A DNA stretch of 64,000 bases from Dongia sedimenti (GTDB lineage Bacteria; Pseudomonadota; Alphaproteobacteria; Dongiales; Dongiaceae), in assembly GCA_030715195.1 (NCBI GenBank), contig JAUYVI010000002.1:186001-250000 (forward strand), written 5' to 3'. Numbering within the stretch: position 1 is the stretch's first letter; each line of letters begins with the position of its first letter. Of this stretch, positions 17,315-25,878 are shown in pieces. The position numbers and the translations under genes are program-made. Under the pieces are notes generated by a model. It was given only the letters and a program-made list of their open reading frames with translations. It did no database searches and was not told the DNA's origin.

Positions 17315-18241
17315 ATGATCGAAGGACAAGGACTCTTCCAGCTGGCGGCGCGCAGTGCCGCCTATGCATCGCTCGCCCGAGACAAGGGTGTCGCGCATTA
17401 TCGCAACGTGTTCGAGCGCGGCGATAAGCCGTCCGCGTTCAGCGGGCAGAGCCTGAGCGCCCTCACAGTCGACGCCAACACCACCATCCGCGCCATGTTC
17501 CAGGCCGCGTGGGAGAAGGTGCATTCCGACGAGAACCTGATCTCCGACGACATGCTGAAGCGCCTGGAGAAAGCATCCAAGTCCGACAACAAGGAGATCG
17601 CCGCCGAACGCCTGCGCCAGGCGAAGGCGAAGCTGCGTTCGCTGCGGCTGCAGGCGCAGATGGCCGCCGCGAGCGGCGATCCGAAGCAGCTGAAGCGCAT
17701 CGCGCAGCAAGCGGCCCAGGCCGCGCGCGAAGTCGCGAGTGCCGCGCGCGGTCTCGCCGAAGGCATCGTCGCGAGTGCCACTCCGTCCGATGGCTCGGCG
17801 AGCGCCGGCAACCTTCCCGTCGCGGCAGCGAATGCGCCGGCCAGCGGCGAGACGCCGGCTGCCGCGCCTGCCACGGCCGCGGTCTCGGTCCCGACGACCA
17901 ATCTCTTCAGCGGCGAACGCGAAGCCTTGCGCAAGCTCAGCGACGAGGCGCATGCGGCGATCGCCCAGGCGAAGGGCCTGATCGCCTTCGCCGCGCAGGC
18001 GGCACGCGCTAAGCGCCAGCGCCCGGATGACGATGACAACTTCTTCCGCCAGCTGCAGCAATCGGTGCAGGACGCCGAGCACGATCTCGACGGCGCGCTC
18101 ACCGATGCGGGGCACAGCCTCGATGCGGCGGCGGAGTCGAGCCTCGCCGGCGACCTCGGCACGGTCTCTGCCATCGAGACGACGACCCTGGTTGTCCAGG
18201 TCACGACCGAAGTGACGGTGACCGCGAACGTCGTTGTCTGA
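17315..18241 (+). CDS. Hypothetical Ala-rich, coiled-coil protein
   Basis: A 308-aa protein not recognised. The ATG has GGTGG a few nt upstream. Residues about 80-150 are rich in Ala, Lys, Arg and Gln in heptad-like order (LRQAKAKLRSLRLQAQM) and predict a coiled coil. A low-complexity Ala/Pro linker (about 155-195) precedes a second helical block with an acidic DDDD near 235. The C-terminus is Val/Thr-rich (TTTLVVQVTTEVTVTANVVV). No signal peptide or membrane helix. Long open frames also exist on the minus strand, but start, ribosome site and operon direction favour this one. It sits between the adenosyltransferase and etfB, behind a CtrA-type box. Confidence 0.6.
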   Translation: MIEGQGLFQLAARSAAYASLARDKGVAHYRNVFERGDKPSAFSGQSLSALTVDANTTIRAMFQAAWEKVHSDENLISDDMLKRLEKASKSDNKEIAAERLRQAKAKLRSLRLQAQMAAASGDPKQLKRIAQQAAQAAREVASAARGLAEGIVASATPSDGSASAGNLPVAAANAPASGETPAAAPATAAVSVPTTNLFSGEREALRKLSDEAHAAIAQAKGLIAFAAQAARAKRQRPDDDDNFFRQLQQSVQDAEHDLDGALTDAGHSLDAAAESSLAGDLGTVSAIETTTLVVQVTTEVTVTANVVV

Positions 18242-18336
18242 GGCTCTGCAGCGACTCGTCCCACGGGCCGATCTGGCTTCGATTCCAGTGTGTTAACTCC
18301 CTCGTCCGAAGGCCTGGACAGCGGTCCGGCCCCACG

Positions 18337-18365
18337 TTGACACGTGTCTGTCGCATCCCTATTGT
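18337..18365 (+). promoter_or_regulatory. Strong sigma70-type promoter of etfBA-hbd
   Basis: TTGACA at 18337-18342, a 17-nt spacer and TATTGT at 18360-18365, about 70 nt before etfB. The -35 is consensus and the -10 differs by two bases. It is the only clear promoter in the 196-nt gap. Confidence 0.7.
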
Positions 18366-18437
18366 GCAGCCGCGAAAAGCGGGCTGGGCCTTGTGCCCCC
18401 GCGAAAATGACCCCCTTCGTGAGATCCGAGCAGCAAG

Positions 18438-19190
18438 ATGAAAGTCCTGGTCGCGGTTAAGCGGGTGGTCGACGCCAATGTGAAGGTGCGCGTGAAGAGC
18501 GACGGCACCGGCGTCGAGACCCAGAACGTGAAGATGTCGATGAACCCCTTCTGCGAGATCGCAGTCGAGGAAGCCGTGCGGCTGAAGGAAGCCGGCAAGG
18601 CGACCGAGATCGTCGCGGTGTCGCTGGGCGGCGCGTCCTGCGCGGAGACGATCCGCACCGCGCTCGCCATGGGCGCCGATCGCGGCATCCATGTGCAGAC
18701 CGATGTCGAGTTGCAGCCGCTCGCCGTGGCGAAGCTGCTGAAGGCGGTGGTCGACAAGGAGCAGCCGGGCTTGTGCATTCTCGGCAAGCAGGCGATCGAC
18801 GACGACAGCAACCAGACCGGCCAGATGCTCTCCGCCCTGCTCGGCTGGCCGCAGGCGACCTATGCCTCGAAGCTGGTGATCAACGGCGACAACACCGCCA
18901 ACGTGACCCGCGAGGTCGATGGCGGCCTGGAGACCATCCAGGTCAAGACGCCGTTCGTGATGACCACCGATCTCCGTCTCAACGAGCCGCGTTATGCCTC
19001 GCTGCCGAACATCATGAAGGCGAAGAAGAAGCCGATCGAAGCATTGACGCCCGAGGCTCTGGGCGTCGATCCGGCGCCGCGCCTGAAGACCCTGAAGGTG
19101 GTCGAACCGTCGAAGCGTTCGGCCGGCGTGAAGGTGAAGTCCGCGGCCGAACTGGTCGACAAGCTGCGCAACGAAGCCAAGGTCATCTGA
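18438..19190 (+). CDS. etfB: Electron transfer flavoprotein beta subunit
   Basis: The 250-aa small subunit of ETF, which collects electrons from acyl-CoA and related dehydrogenases and passes them to ETF:ubiquinone oxidoreductase. It begins [23 protein letters not shown]-contact regions include [15 protein letters not shown] and the recognition-loop segment [21 protein letters not shown]. First gene of the etfB-etfA-hbd unit, with etfA 55 nt downstream and a good promoter upstream. Confidence 0.97.
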   Translation: MKVLVAVKRVVDANVKVRVKSDGTGVETQNVKMSMNPFCEIAVEEAVRLKEAGKATEIVAVSLGGASCAETIRTALAMGADRGIHVQTDVELQPLAVAKLLKAVVDKEQPGLCILGKQAIDDDSNQTGQMLSALLGWPQATYASKLVINGDNTANVTREVDGGLETIQVKTPFVMTTDLRLNEPRYASLPNIMKAKKKPIEALTPEALGVDPAPRLKTLKVVEPSKRSAGVKVKSAAELVDKLRNEAKVI

Positions 19191-19245
19191 GCCCCAAGGT
19201 CATTCGTATAGCGCGCGCCAAAACTCCTTTCTGGGATGAAGATCC

Positions 19246-20184
19246 ATGAGTGTTCTGATCATTGCCGAGCATGACAACGCGACCCTGAAGCCCGCGACCC
19301 TGCATGTGGTGACCGCGGCGCAGAAGATCGGCGGCGGCATCCATATTCTCGTCGCCGGCCAGGGCGTCGATGGCGCGGCCGCCGCGGCCGCCAAGGTCGC
19401 CGGCGTCGCCAAGGTGCTGAAGGCCGACCACGCGGCCTATGCCAACCAGCTGGCCGAGAACGTGGCGAAGCTGATCGTCGCGCTCGCCCCCAACTATTCG
19501 CACGTCCTCGCCGCGGCGACCGTGAACGGCAAGAACATCATGCCGCGCGCCGCCGCGCTGCTCGACGTGCAGCAGATCTCGGAGATCTCCGCGGTCGAGA
19601 GCCCGGACACCTTCGTGCGCCCCACCTATGCCGGTAACGCGCTGGCCACGGTGCAGTCCTCCGACAAGATCAAGTTGATCACCGTCCGCGCCACCGCCTT
19701 CGACATTGCGCCGGCCGAGGGCGGTTCCGCCGCGATTGAAAGCGCCGCCGCCGCCGGCGATGCCGGCCTCTCCAAGTTCATCGGCCAGGAAGTGCAGAAG
19801 ACCGAGCGGCCGGAGCTGACCTCGGCCCGCGTCGTCGTCTCCGGCGGGCGCGGCATGCAGTCCGGCGACAATTTCAAGCTGCTGGAAGCCGTGGCCGACA
19901 AGCTCAACGCCGCGGTGGGTGCGTCGCGCGCCGCGGTCGATGCCGGCTTCGTGCCCAACGACTACCAGGTCGGCCAGACCGGCAAGATCGTCGCCCCCGA
20001 GCTCTACATCGCGGTCGGCATCTCGGGCGCCATCCAGCATCTGGCCGGCATGAAGGACAGCAAGGTCATCGTCGCCATCAACAAGGACGAGGACGCCCCG
20101 ATCTTCCAGGTGGCGGATTACGGATTGGTGGCCGACCTGTTCCAGGCGGTCCCCGAACTCACCCAGGCGCTCGAGAAGAAGTAA
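19246..20184 (+). CDS. etfA: Electron transfer flavoprotein alpha subunit
   Basis: The 312-aa large subunit of ETF carrying the FAD domain. The C-terminal signature is complete: GRGMQS near 203-208, [44 protein letters not shown], and NKDEDAPIF. It pairs with EtfB encoded just upstream and feeds fatty-acid and amino-acid oxidation electrons to quinone. Confidence 0.98.
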   Translation: MSVLIIAEHDNATLKPATLHVVTAAQKIGGGIHILVAGQGVDGAAAAAAKVAGVAKVLKADHAAYANQLAENVAKLIVALAPNYSHVLAAATVNGKNIMPRAAALLDVQQISEISAVESPDTFVRPTYAGNALATVQSSDKIKLITVRATAFDIAPAEGGSAAIESAAAAGDAGLSKFIGQEVQKTERPELTSARVVVSGGRGMQSGDNFKLLEAVADKLNAAVGASRAAVDAGFVPNDYQVGQTGKIVAPELYIAVGISGAIQHLAGMKDSKVIVAINKDEDAPIFQVADYGLVADLFQAVPELTQALEKK

Positions 20185-20220
20185 GGCTCGGAAGCGCCGG
20201 GTCTAGGAAAGGCTGAAGGT

Positions 20221-21093
20221 ATGATCGAGAAAGTTGGTGTGATCGGCGCGGGCGCCATGGGCAACGGCATCGCCCATGTCTGCGCGCTGGCCCAGATGGA
20301 CGTGACGCTGGTCGATATCAACGAGGTCCAGCTGAACAAGGCGCTGGAGACGATCCACCACAACATGGACCGCCAGATCAGGAAGCAGCTGATCACCGAG
20401 CAGGACCGCGACGCGGCCCTGAAGCGGATCCAGGTCTCGCTCACCTACGACGCGCTCAAGAACAGCGACATCGTCATCGAGGCGGCGACCGAGAAGGAAG
20501 AGATCAAGAAGCAGATCATGAAGACGGTCTCGCCGCTCTTGAAGCCGTCGGCGATGATTGCGTCCAACACCTCCTCGATCTCGATCACCCGGCTGGGTGC
20601 CGCGACCGACCGGCCGGCGAAGTTCATCGGCATCCATTTCATGAACCCGGTCCCGGTGATGCAGCTCGTGGAGCTGATCCGCGGCCTCGCCACCGACGAC
20701 GAGACCTTCAACGCCGCCAAGGCCCTGGCCGAGCGCCTCGGCAAGACCACCGCGACCGCCGAGGACTTCCCGGCCTTCATCGTCAACCGCATCCTGCTGC
20801 CGATGATCAACGAGGCGATCTACACGCTCTACGAGGGCGTCGGCTCGGTCGATTCCATCGACACCGCGATGCGCCTCGGCGCCAACCACCCGATGGGACC
20901 GCTGGAGCTCGCCGATTTCATCGGCCTCGACGTCTGCCTCTCGGTGATGCAGGTGCTCTACGACGGCCTCGCCGACAGCAAGTACCGTCCCTGCCCGCTC
21001 CTGGTGAAGTACGTCGAAGCCGGCTGGCTCGGCAAGAAGACCAAGCGCGGCTTCTACGACTACAGCAGCGAGCCGCCCACGCCGACGCGGTAA
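20221..21093 (+). CDS. hbd: 3-hydroxybutyryl-CoA dehydrogenase
   Basis: A 290-aa NAD(P)-dependent 3-hydroxyacyl-CoA dehydrogenase of the short single-domain type. The Rossmann loop is GVIGAGAMGNGIAHV (5-19). The catalytic His/Glu region is GIHFMNPVPVMQLVELI, and the CoA-side FIVNRILLPMINEAI and NHPMGPLELADFIGLD motifs are intact. It lies 36 nt after etfA, in the usual order; the substrate is acetoacetyl-/3-hydroxybutyryl-CoA in butanoate or PHB metabolism. Also known as paaH-like in some annotations. Confidence 0.95.
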   Translation: MIEKVGVIGAGAMGNGIAHVCALAQMDVTLVDINEVQLNKALETIHHNMDRQIRKQLITEQDRDAALKRIQVSLTYDALKNSDIVIEAATEKEEIKKQIMKTVSPLLKPSAMIASNTSSISITRLGAATDRPAKFIGIHFMNPVPVMQLVELIRGLATDDETFNAAKALAERLGKTTATAEDFPAFIVNRILLPMINEAIYTLYEGVGSVDSIDTAMRLGANHPMGPLELADFIGLDVCLSVMQVLYDGLADSKYRPCPLLVKYVEAGWLGKKTKRGFYDYSSEPPTPTR

Positions 21094-21139
21094 CGCAGGC
21101 GGGCGCTGCAGGCCGCGCATACGCGGATCCACGGACGAT

Positions 21140-21161
21140 GCCGCCGGTGCCGTCCGGCGGC
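21140..21161 (+). terminator. GC-rich hairpin after hbd
   Basis: GCCGCCGG, six-nt loop, CCGGCGGC, 46 nt after the hbd stop. It is a perfect 8-bp stem without a T-tract; a weak terminator or 3'-end stabiliser of the etf-hbd message. Confidence 0.4.
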
Positions 21162-21269
21162 CTGGATGTGCGGCTGATCACGATTTGGCGTGATGCCGGC
21201 CCGAATGCTGGCCAAGTTTCGGTGTGCGGTGTAGCGTCTGCCGCCTGATCCCCGAACTCCGCTGTGGTC

Positions 21270-22673
21270 ATGAAGCGTACAGATTTCTTTCCGAATCCAT
21301 CGATCACCATCGAGCTCATGACCGTCGTGGTCGTCGTGACGAGTGCGATCACGACGATGGTGCTGTGGAGCGCCGCAACCAGCGACAACTGGTATCTCGA
21401 TCACATCAACGCCTTCATCGCCGCGCTGATGGCGCTGTTGAGCGGCCACCGCCTCTATCTCGGCGTGAAGCCGCGCCTCGCCCGCCTCGCCTGGATCGCG
21501 GTCTTCGTGCTGTTCCTCTCGATCGCGATCCTCTCGCCGTTCGACGGCGCCATGGACCACATCGAGACCGCCCTCGGCATCGAGGACCTCGACGATCTCT
21601 GTCTCTGGTTCGTGCTGCCCTGCGCGCTCATGGTCGCCTTGCGCTCGGAGCGCGTCAGCGCGCTGCCGTTCCAGCTGCTGCTCGGCGGCTTCCTTGCCCA
21701 GACCGCGTCGACCGCACTCGATCTCCTCGACGACAACCTGATGCCGATTGGGCGGATCACCATCGGCGAACTGGTCGATTTTTCGGAGTTCGTGTACCTG
21801 CAGCTCTACTTCGTCGGCCTGACCCTGTTCATGGCCTCGCTGTATATGAAGATGTGGCCGAGCGGCGCGGCCAGGCCGAGCGGCCTCGCCCGTTCCCTGG
21901 CCAAGCGCGGCGCCGGCCTGGTGCGCTACCGGGTCTGGCGGCTGCGCCATCCGGACGGCAGCCATGGCGATTACTATGCCGAGCGCATCGCGCAGCGGCT
22001 CGACCGCGGGCAGGGCCATGCGACGCTGGGGCTGCAGGAGCGCAAGCGCACGGCCGATTCCACCCGCGGCGCCGGCGGCGGCGATCTCGACATCTGGCAG
22101 CGTGGCTCCGGGACCTTCCAGTTCCTGAGAGCCTATGGCCTCGACCCGCTGCACAAGGTGGTCGATTACGGCTGCGGGAGTCTCCGCATCGGCATGCATT
22201 TCATCGACCACCTCGCGCCGAAGCGATACTGGGGCGTCGATGTGACCCGGCGGTTCTTCGAGGATGGGCTGCGTCTCCTCGACGAGCGGCTGGTCGCGGA
22301 GAAGGCACCGCGCCTCGAGGTGATCTCCGAGCCCACGCTGCAGGCGATCCAGGACTGGCGGCCGGACTGGGTGTTCAGCGTCTCGGTGCTGATGCATGTG
22401 CCGCCGGCGGAGATCGAGACCTTCCTCCGGAAGATCACCGAGTTGCTGGCGCCCGGCGCCCGCGCCGTGATCCTGTTCGACCGGACGGAACAGAACGCGC
22501 AGACCGCGCCGATGAGCTGGACCTACAGCGAGGCCTTCCTGTGCGAGGCGGTGCGGCGCATCGATCCCGCGTTCGAGATCAGCTTCCGCTTCTTCGAACC
22601 CGCGGGCTATGTCGGGCGGAAACCGATCAGCCGCCTCGGGATGGAGATCATCGCGCCGGACCCGGTGCGCTGA
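21270..22673 (+). CDS. Membrane domain-SAM methyltransferase fusion
   Basis: A 467-aa two-domain protein. Residues 1 to about 195 hold six hydrophobic segments with no family I recognise. After a basic linker, residues about 295-465 form a class I methyltransferase with KVVDYGCGSLRIGMHFIDHL, YWGVDVT and the VFSVSVLMHVPP post-motif. The ATG at 21270 was preferred over a GTG two codons earlier. The gene converges with the MHYT-LytTR regulator (13 nt between stops) and shares no operon with hbd. The methylated substrate, perhaps a membrane component, is unknown. Confidence 0.75.
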   Translation: MKRTDFFPNPSITIELMTVVVVVTSAITTMVLWSAATSDNWYLDHINAFIAALMALLSGHRLYLGVKPRLARLAWIAVFVLFLSIAILSPFDGAMDHIETALGIEDLDDLCLWFVLPCALMVALRSERVSALPFQLLLGGFLAQTASTALDLLDDNLMPIGRITIGELVDFSEFVYLQLYFVGLTLFMASLYMKMWPSGAARPSGLARSLAKRGAGLVRYRVWRLRHPDGSHGDYYAERIAQRLDRGQGHATLGLQERKRTADSTRGAGGGDLDIWQRGSGTFQFLRAYGLDPLHKVVDYGCGSLRIGMHFIDHLAPKRYWGVDVTRRFFEDGLRLLDERLVAEKAPRLEVISEPTLQAIQDWRPDWVFSVSVLMHVPPAEIETFLRKITELLAPGARAVILFDRTEQNAQTAPMSWTYSEAFLCEAVRRIDPAFEISFRFFEPAGYVGRKPISRLGMEIIAPDPVR

Positions 22674-22686
22674 AGCGTCGGACGCG

Positions 22687-23850
22687 CTAGAGACCGAGCG
22701 CCTTCCGCACTTCCGGCACATGGCCGCGGCTGACCGGCACCAGGTTGTCCTCGGGGCCGGGCACCACCAGGAACACCTTGTCGTGCTTGCGCTGGAAGGC
22801 GCGGGCGTGTTCCAGGTTGACCAGGAAGCTGCGGTGGGTGCGCAGGAAATTCCGGCCGGCCACGGTTTCCTCGACCTTGGAGATCGACCAGGGGCAGAAG
22901 TGGCTCTCCTGCCCTTCGTAGAGCCTGGTGTAGTGGCCCTCGGCCTGGATCGCGGTGATGCGCGCCGCTTCGAGGAAGAAGGTGAGGCCGCCCTGCTCAT
23001 AGGGCAGGCGGAGCTTGTCCGCGGCGTCGGGCTGCGCGCGTGGCGCCGCGGGCTTGGGCGCTGCCGGCTTCGACGCCACCTGGGGCTCGGGGGCCGCGAA
23101 GGCGGCGGCGATCGGCGCCCCGGCCGGCGCGGCGATCCAGCCGGCGGCCGGCAGCGGCAGCGCGGTCAACAGGAACAGGCCGCAGACCACGAAGGCGGCA
23201 AGCGCCACGATCAGGGCCAGATAGCCGTCCTGGATCATCGGCTGCGCAAGGCCGACCAGTTCGCTCACCGGGATGAAGCGGGTGAAGGCCATCGCCGTGT
23301 AATGCATGCTGGAGATCGTGATCCCGAGCAGCACGGCGGCCAGGCTGACCTGCAGCAGGGTGCGGCGGCGATAGGCGATCTGCACCACGGCGATCGAGGA
23401 CAGGATCGCGATGCCGGAGGAGAGAAGGATTCCGGCCGGCCCGTATTCGACCAGGCAGTTGCCGCCGATCGCCCGCATGCCGATGTAATGCATGGTGACG
23501 ATGCCAAGGCCGATCAGCGTGCCGGAGACCGCCGTGCGCCACAATCTGCGCTCTCCCATATGCACAAAGGAGAGGCCGAGGCCGGTGATCAGGATCGAGA
23601 CCAGCACCGAGCTCAAGGTGTTGAGCGCCTCATAACTGATCGAAACCGGGAGACGCAGCGCCAGCATGCCGACGAAGTGCATCGACCAGATGCCGCCGCC
23701 GAGCGCGCAGGCCGCCTCGGCGATCCGGATGCGGCGCGCCGGCGCGGGCAGCGCGCTGAGATCGCCGGCCAGCCGCAAGCCGGTGAAGGACGCCATGATG
23801 GCCACCAGAACCGAGGCGACCACCAGCATGGGGTCGTAAGAAAACAGCAT
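22687..23850 (-). CDS. MHYT-LytTR membrane regulator (CoxC/CoxH-like)
   Basis: A 387-aa membrane-bound transcriptional regulator. The N-terminal half has seven hydrophobic segments with three MHYT-type motifs, SMHFVG (about 56-61), TMHYIG (about 119-124) and SMHYTA (about 184-189). Their Met/His residues are proposed to bind a metal that senses O2, CO or NO. An Ala/Pro-rich linker (about 245-275) leads to a LytTR DNA-binding domain (about 285-387; GHYTRLYEG, FLRTHRSFLVNL, VPVSRGHVPEVRKAL). This layout is that of CoxC/CoxH of carboxydotrophs, but no CO dehydrogenase genes are in the window. The target is unknown. Confidence 0.85.
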   Translation of the reverse strand: MLFSYDPMLVVASVLVAIMASFTGLRLAGDLSALPAPARRIRIAEAACALGGGIWSMHFVGMLALRLPVSISYEALNTLSSVLVSILITGLGLSFVHMGERRLWRTAVSGTLIGLGIVTMHYIGMRAIGGNCLVEYGPAGILLSSGIAILSSIAVVQIAYRRRTLLQVSLAAVLLGITISSMHYTAMAFTRFIPVSELVGLAQPMIQDGYLALIVALAAFVVCGLFLLTALPLPAAGWIAAPAGAPIAAAFAAPEPQVASKPAAPKPAAPRAQPDAADKLRLPYEQGGLTFFLEAARITAIQAEGHYTRLYEGQESHFCPWSISKVEETVAGRNFLRTHRSFLVNLEHARAFQRKHDKVFLVVPGPEDNLVPVSRGHVPEVRKALGL

Positions 23851-24153
23851 GTCCGTCCCGTGCGGCCTGCCGTCCGGTGACTTTTCCAGAAACCGTTATC
23901 TCAAGGGCGGGGCAGGTCCTTGGCTGCCGAGTCTGGCGAAGCCCAGACCCCAAATCAAGAGTGCGCTGCTGTGGATAACCTATGGGGGTCGGTTGTGACG
24001 GAGGCCTCAAAACCGGGTGAAGTCGGCCAAATGCGTGGACTCCGGCAACGTAGGAGGGTATGCCCTGAACCCAGTGATTTGGCAGGCCCCTAGTGACGTA
24101 TTAAGGGCTGAGCAGTCGCTTTTGCCGTTAATGGCGTAACTCCAGGGGATCCC
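23851..24153. other. Divergent intergenic region (303 nt)
   Basis: The region separates the minus-strand MHYT regulator from the plus-strand lectin gene and must carry both promoters. No consensus -35/-10 pair stands out. A single exact DnaA-box sequence, TGTGGATAA, occurs at 23970-23978; one isolated box is not evidence for an origin. No gene was seen. Confidence 0.4.
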
Positions 24154-24810
24154 ATGCGCCCAGTCTTGTTCGCGATCGCACTTCTTTCGATTTTCGGCTT
24201 TTCCGGCGCCGCGTCCGCGGCCTGCACCACGGTCGAGCACGTCTCGGCCACCAAAGCGGAGCATGTCCTGAAGGCCGAAGAATGCCTCTGGACCAGCGAC
24301 ACCCGCTACGTCCTGTTCATGCACAAGGACGGCACGCTGGACCTCACCGACAAGCGGTTCCCCGGCCATCCGGTGCTGTGGGAAGCGAATATCGAGCAGC
24401 CGCAGCCGGGCAGCACGGCCGTGTTGCAGAACGATGGCAATTTTGTCGTGAAGGATCCGACGGGCAAGGAGCTGTGGCGCGCCCCGTCGAAGACGAGCGG
24501 GGAGAAGACCGACTACTTCCTGGCGCTCGGCAAGAAGGGGAAGCTCGAACTCTACAAAGGCGTGACGCTCCAGGATCCCAACCACATGCTGGTCTGGGCT
24601 TCGGAGGACAACCAGGCGTCCGACCGCAACGGCGAATGCCAGTGTCATATCACCAACAGCGACGGCTCTCCGGGCAAGGCCTCGGGCGAGGACTTCAGCG
24701 TCTGCGGCCTGATGGTCTGCCGCAGCACCTGCGCCGCCAAGAAGGACTATTTCGGCGACGCCCTGATCGGCACCTACAAGCATGGCAGCGGCAAGTGCAA
24801 GGCTTTCTAA
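24154..24810 (+). CDS. Secreted B-lectin-domain protein
   Basis: A 218-aa exported protein. Residues 1-22 form a signal peptide ending ASA-A. The mature part resembles bulb-type mannose-binding lectins: three beta repeats with DTRYVLFMHKDGTLDL, VLQNDGNFVV (close to the QxDxNxVxY sugar site, with the Tyr replaced) and YFLALGKKGKLELY. The C-terminal 60 residues hold six or more cysteines (CQCH, CGLMVCRSTCAAKK, GKCKAF), probably disulfide-bonded outside the cytoplasm. Neighbours are unrelated. A carbohydrate-binding or adhesive role is inferred from the fold; the ligand is unknown. Confidence 0.65.
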   Translation: MRPVLFAIALLSIFGFSGAASAACTTVEHVSATKAEHVLKAEECLWTSDTRYVLFMHKDGTLDLTDKRFPGHPVLWEANIEQPQPGSTAVLQNDGNFVVKDPTGKELWRAPSKTSGEKTDYFLALGKKGKLELYKGVTLQDPNHMLVWASEDNQASDRNGECQCHITNSDGSPGKASGEDFSVCGLMVCRSTCAAKKDYFGDALIGTYKHGSGKCKAF

Positions 24811-24825
24811 GCCGCTGAAATACAT

Positions 24826-24867
24826 GGGCAAGCCGGCGCGCGACAATCGGCCGGCTTGCCCGCCTTT
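24826..24867 (+). terminator. 12-bp hairpin terminator after lectin gene
   Basis: GGGCAAGCCGGC and GCCGGCTTGCCC form a perfect 12-bp stem with a 12-nt loop, followed by a short CCTTTCC. It starts 15 nt after the stop and separates the lectin gene from the copper module. A likely intrinsic terminator despite the weak T-tract. Confidence 0.65.
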
Positions 24868-24889
24868 CCTCGCCATGCGATAGAGCAAC

Positions 24890-25294
24890 ATGGTCAGGAG
24901 CGGCATCTTTGCAGGATTGAGACGGCGCCAGCGGTCGCTGGGCAGCGTGTTGGCCTATGCGCTGCTGCTCAACGCCCTGTTCGCCGCCGTCTTCAATGTG
25001 CAGGCCATCGCCGCGGCGATCGATCCGCTTGCCGTCGCCGCCACCTGCGACAGCTCGGGCTCCGGCGGCGACCCGATCCAGCACAACAACCGGCATCAGC
25101 CCGATTGCACGCTCTGTAGCACCGCCTGCCCGATGGCCGGATCGATGCCGAGTCTCGGCGGCGCGGTCGCGGTCGCCGTGCCGCCGCCCGCGGTCTTCGT
25201 GCTCCATGTCAGCGCGCACCGGGCTTCCAGCATCGATCCGCCGAGCATCTATGTCTCCGACACCGGGGCCCAGGCGCCGCCGGCGATCGGCTGA
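24890..25294 (+). CDS. DUF2946-like protein
   Basis: A 134-aa protein with one N-terminal hydrophobic segment (about 18-40) and the short cysteine motif HQPDCTLCSTACPM near 88-101, typical of the DUF2946 group seen beside copper-handling genes. The His/Cys/Met-rich patch suggests metal contact in the periplasm. It is 91 nt upstream of the PCu(A)C chaperone and in the same direction, so likely the first gene of the copper operon. The biochemical role is unknown. Confidence 0.65.
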   Translation: MVRSGIFAGLRRRQRSLGSVLAYALLLNALFAAVFNVQAIAAAIDPLAVAATCDSSGSGGDPIQHNNRHQPDCTLCSTACPMAGSMPSLGGAVAVAVPPPAVFVLHVSAHRASSIDPPSIYVSDTGAQAPPAIG

Positions 25295-25385
25295 GCCGTT
25301 TCGCGGCCCGACAAACGGCCGCGCCTTTTCCGCTTCTCGGTTTCCATCGCGCGCGAGCCGCGCTCGCCGCACAGATTTGAAAGGC

Positions 25386-25865
25386 ATGAACATGCGTGTT
25401 CTGCGCAACCTCCTCATCCTCGCTTTCGTCGGCTTCGGCGCCGCCGCCGCTTTCGCCCATGAATACAAGGCCGGCGATCTCGAGATCGTCCATCCCTGGG
25501 CCCGCGCGACCTTGAAAGGCAGCGACGTCGCCGACGGCTTCATGAAGATCATCAACCACGGCAGCACGCCGGACCGCCTGCTCGCGGTCAGCGTCGAGTT
25601 CGCCAAGGCCAGCCAGATCCACACCATGAAGATGGACGGCGACGTGATGAAGATGCAGGAGCTGACCGACGGGCTGGAGATTCCCGCGGGCGCCACAGTC
25701 GAGCTGAAGCCGAAATCGCTCCACATCATGTTCATGGGCGTGAACCAGGAACTCGTCCCGGACACGATCGTGAACGGCGAGCTCACCTTCGAGAAGGCCG
25801 GCAAGGTCAAGATCGAGTTCATGATCGAGCCGGCCGGCACCAGCCACTCCATGGACAATATGTAA
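25386..25865 (+). CDS. Periplasmic copper chaperone PCu(A)C
   Basis: A 159-aa periplasmic chaperone that delivers Cu(I) to the cytochrome oxidase CuA site. A signal peptide (LLILAFVGFGAAAAFAH) precedes the Met/His Cu-binding motif; visible ligands are HPWAR, IHTMKMDGDVMKMQEL and the later LHIMFMG. AAAGG lies six nt before the ATG; a second ATG two codons later is an alternative. It is encoded 13 nt before SCO1, its known functional partner. Confidence 0.92.
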   Translation: MNMRVLRNLLILAFVGFGAAAAFAHEYKAGDLEIVHPWARATLKGSDVADGFMKIINHGSTPDRLLAVSVEFAKASQIHTMKMDGDVMKMQELTDGLEIPAGATVELKPKSLHIMFMGVNQELVPDTIVNGELTFEKAGKVKIEFMIEPAGTSHSMDNM

Positions 25866-25878
25866 GCGGGAGGCCGCG

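Noticed and set aside
17398-18264. Alternative minus-strand gene of 288 codons opposite the Ala-rich protein
   Set aside because: Ser/Arg/Ala-rich shadow, no ribosome site, opposite to the direction of flanking genes. Some doubt remains because the plus-strand protein is itself low complexity.
23970-23978. Exact DnaA box TGTGGATAA
   Set aside because: Single box with no cluster, AT-rich unwinding region or origin-linked genes; expected by chance at this scale.
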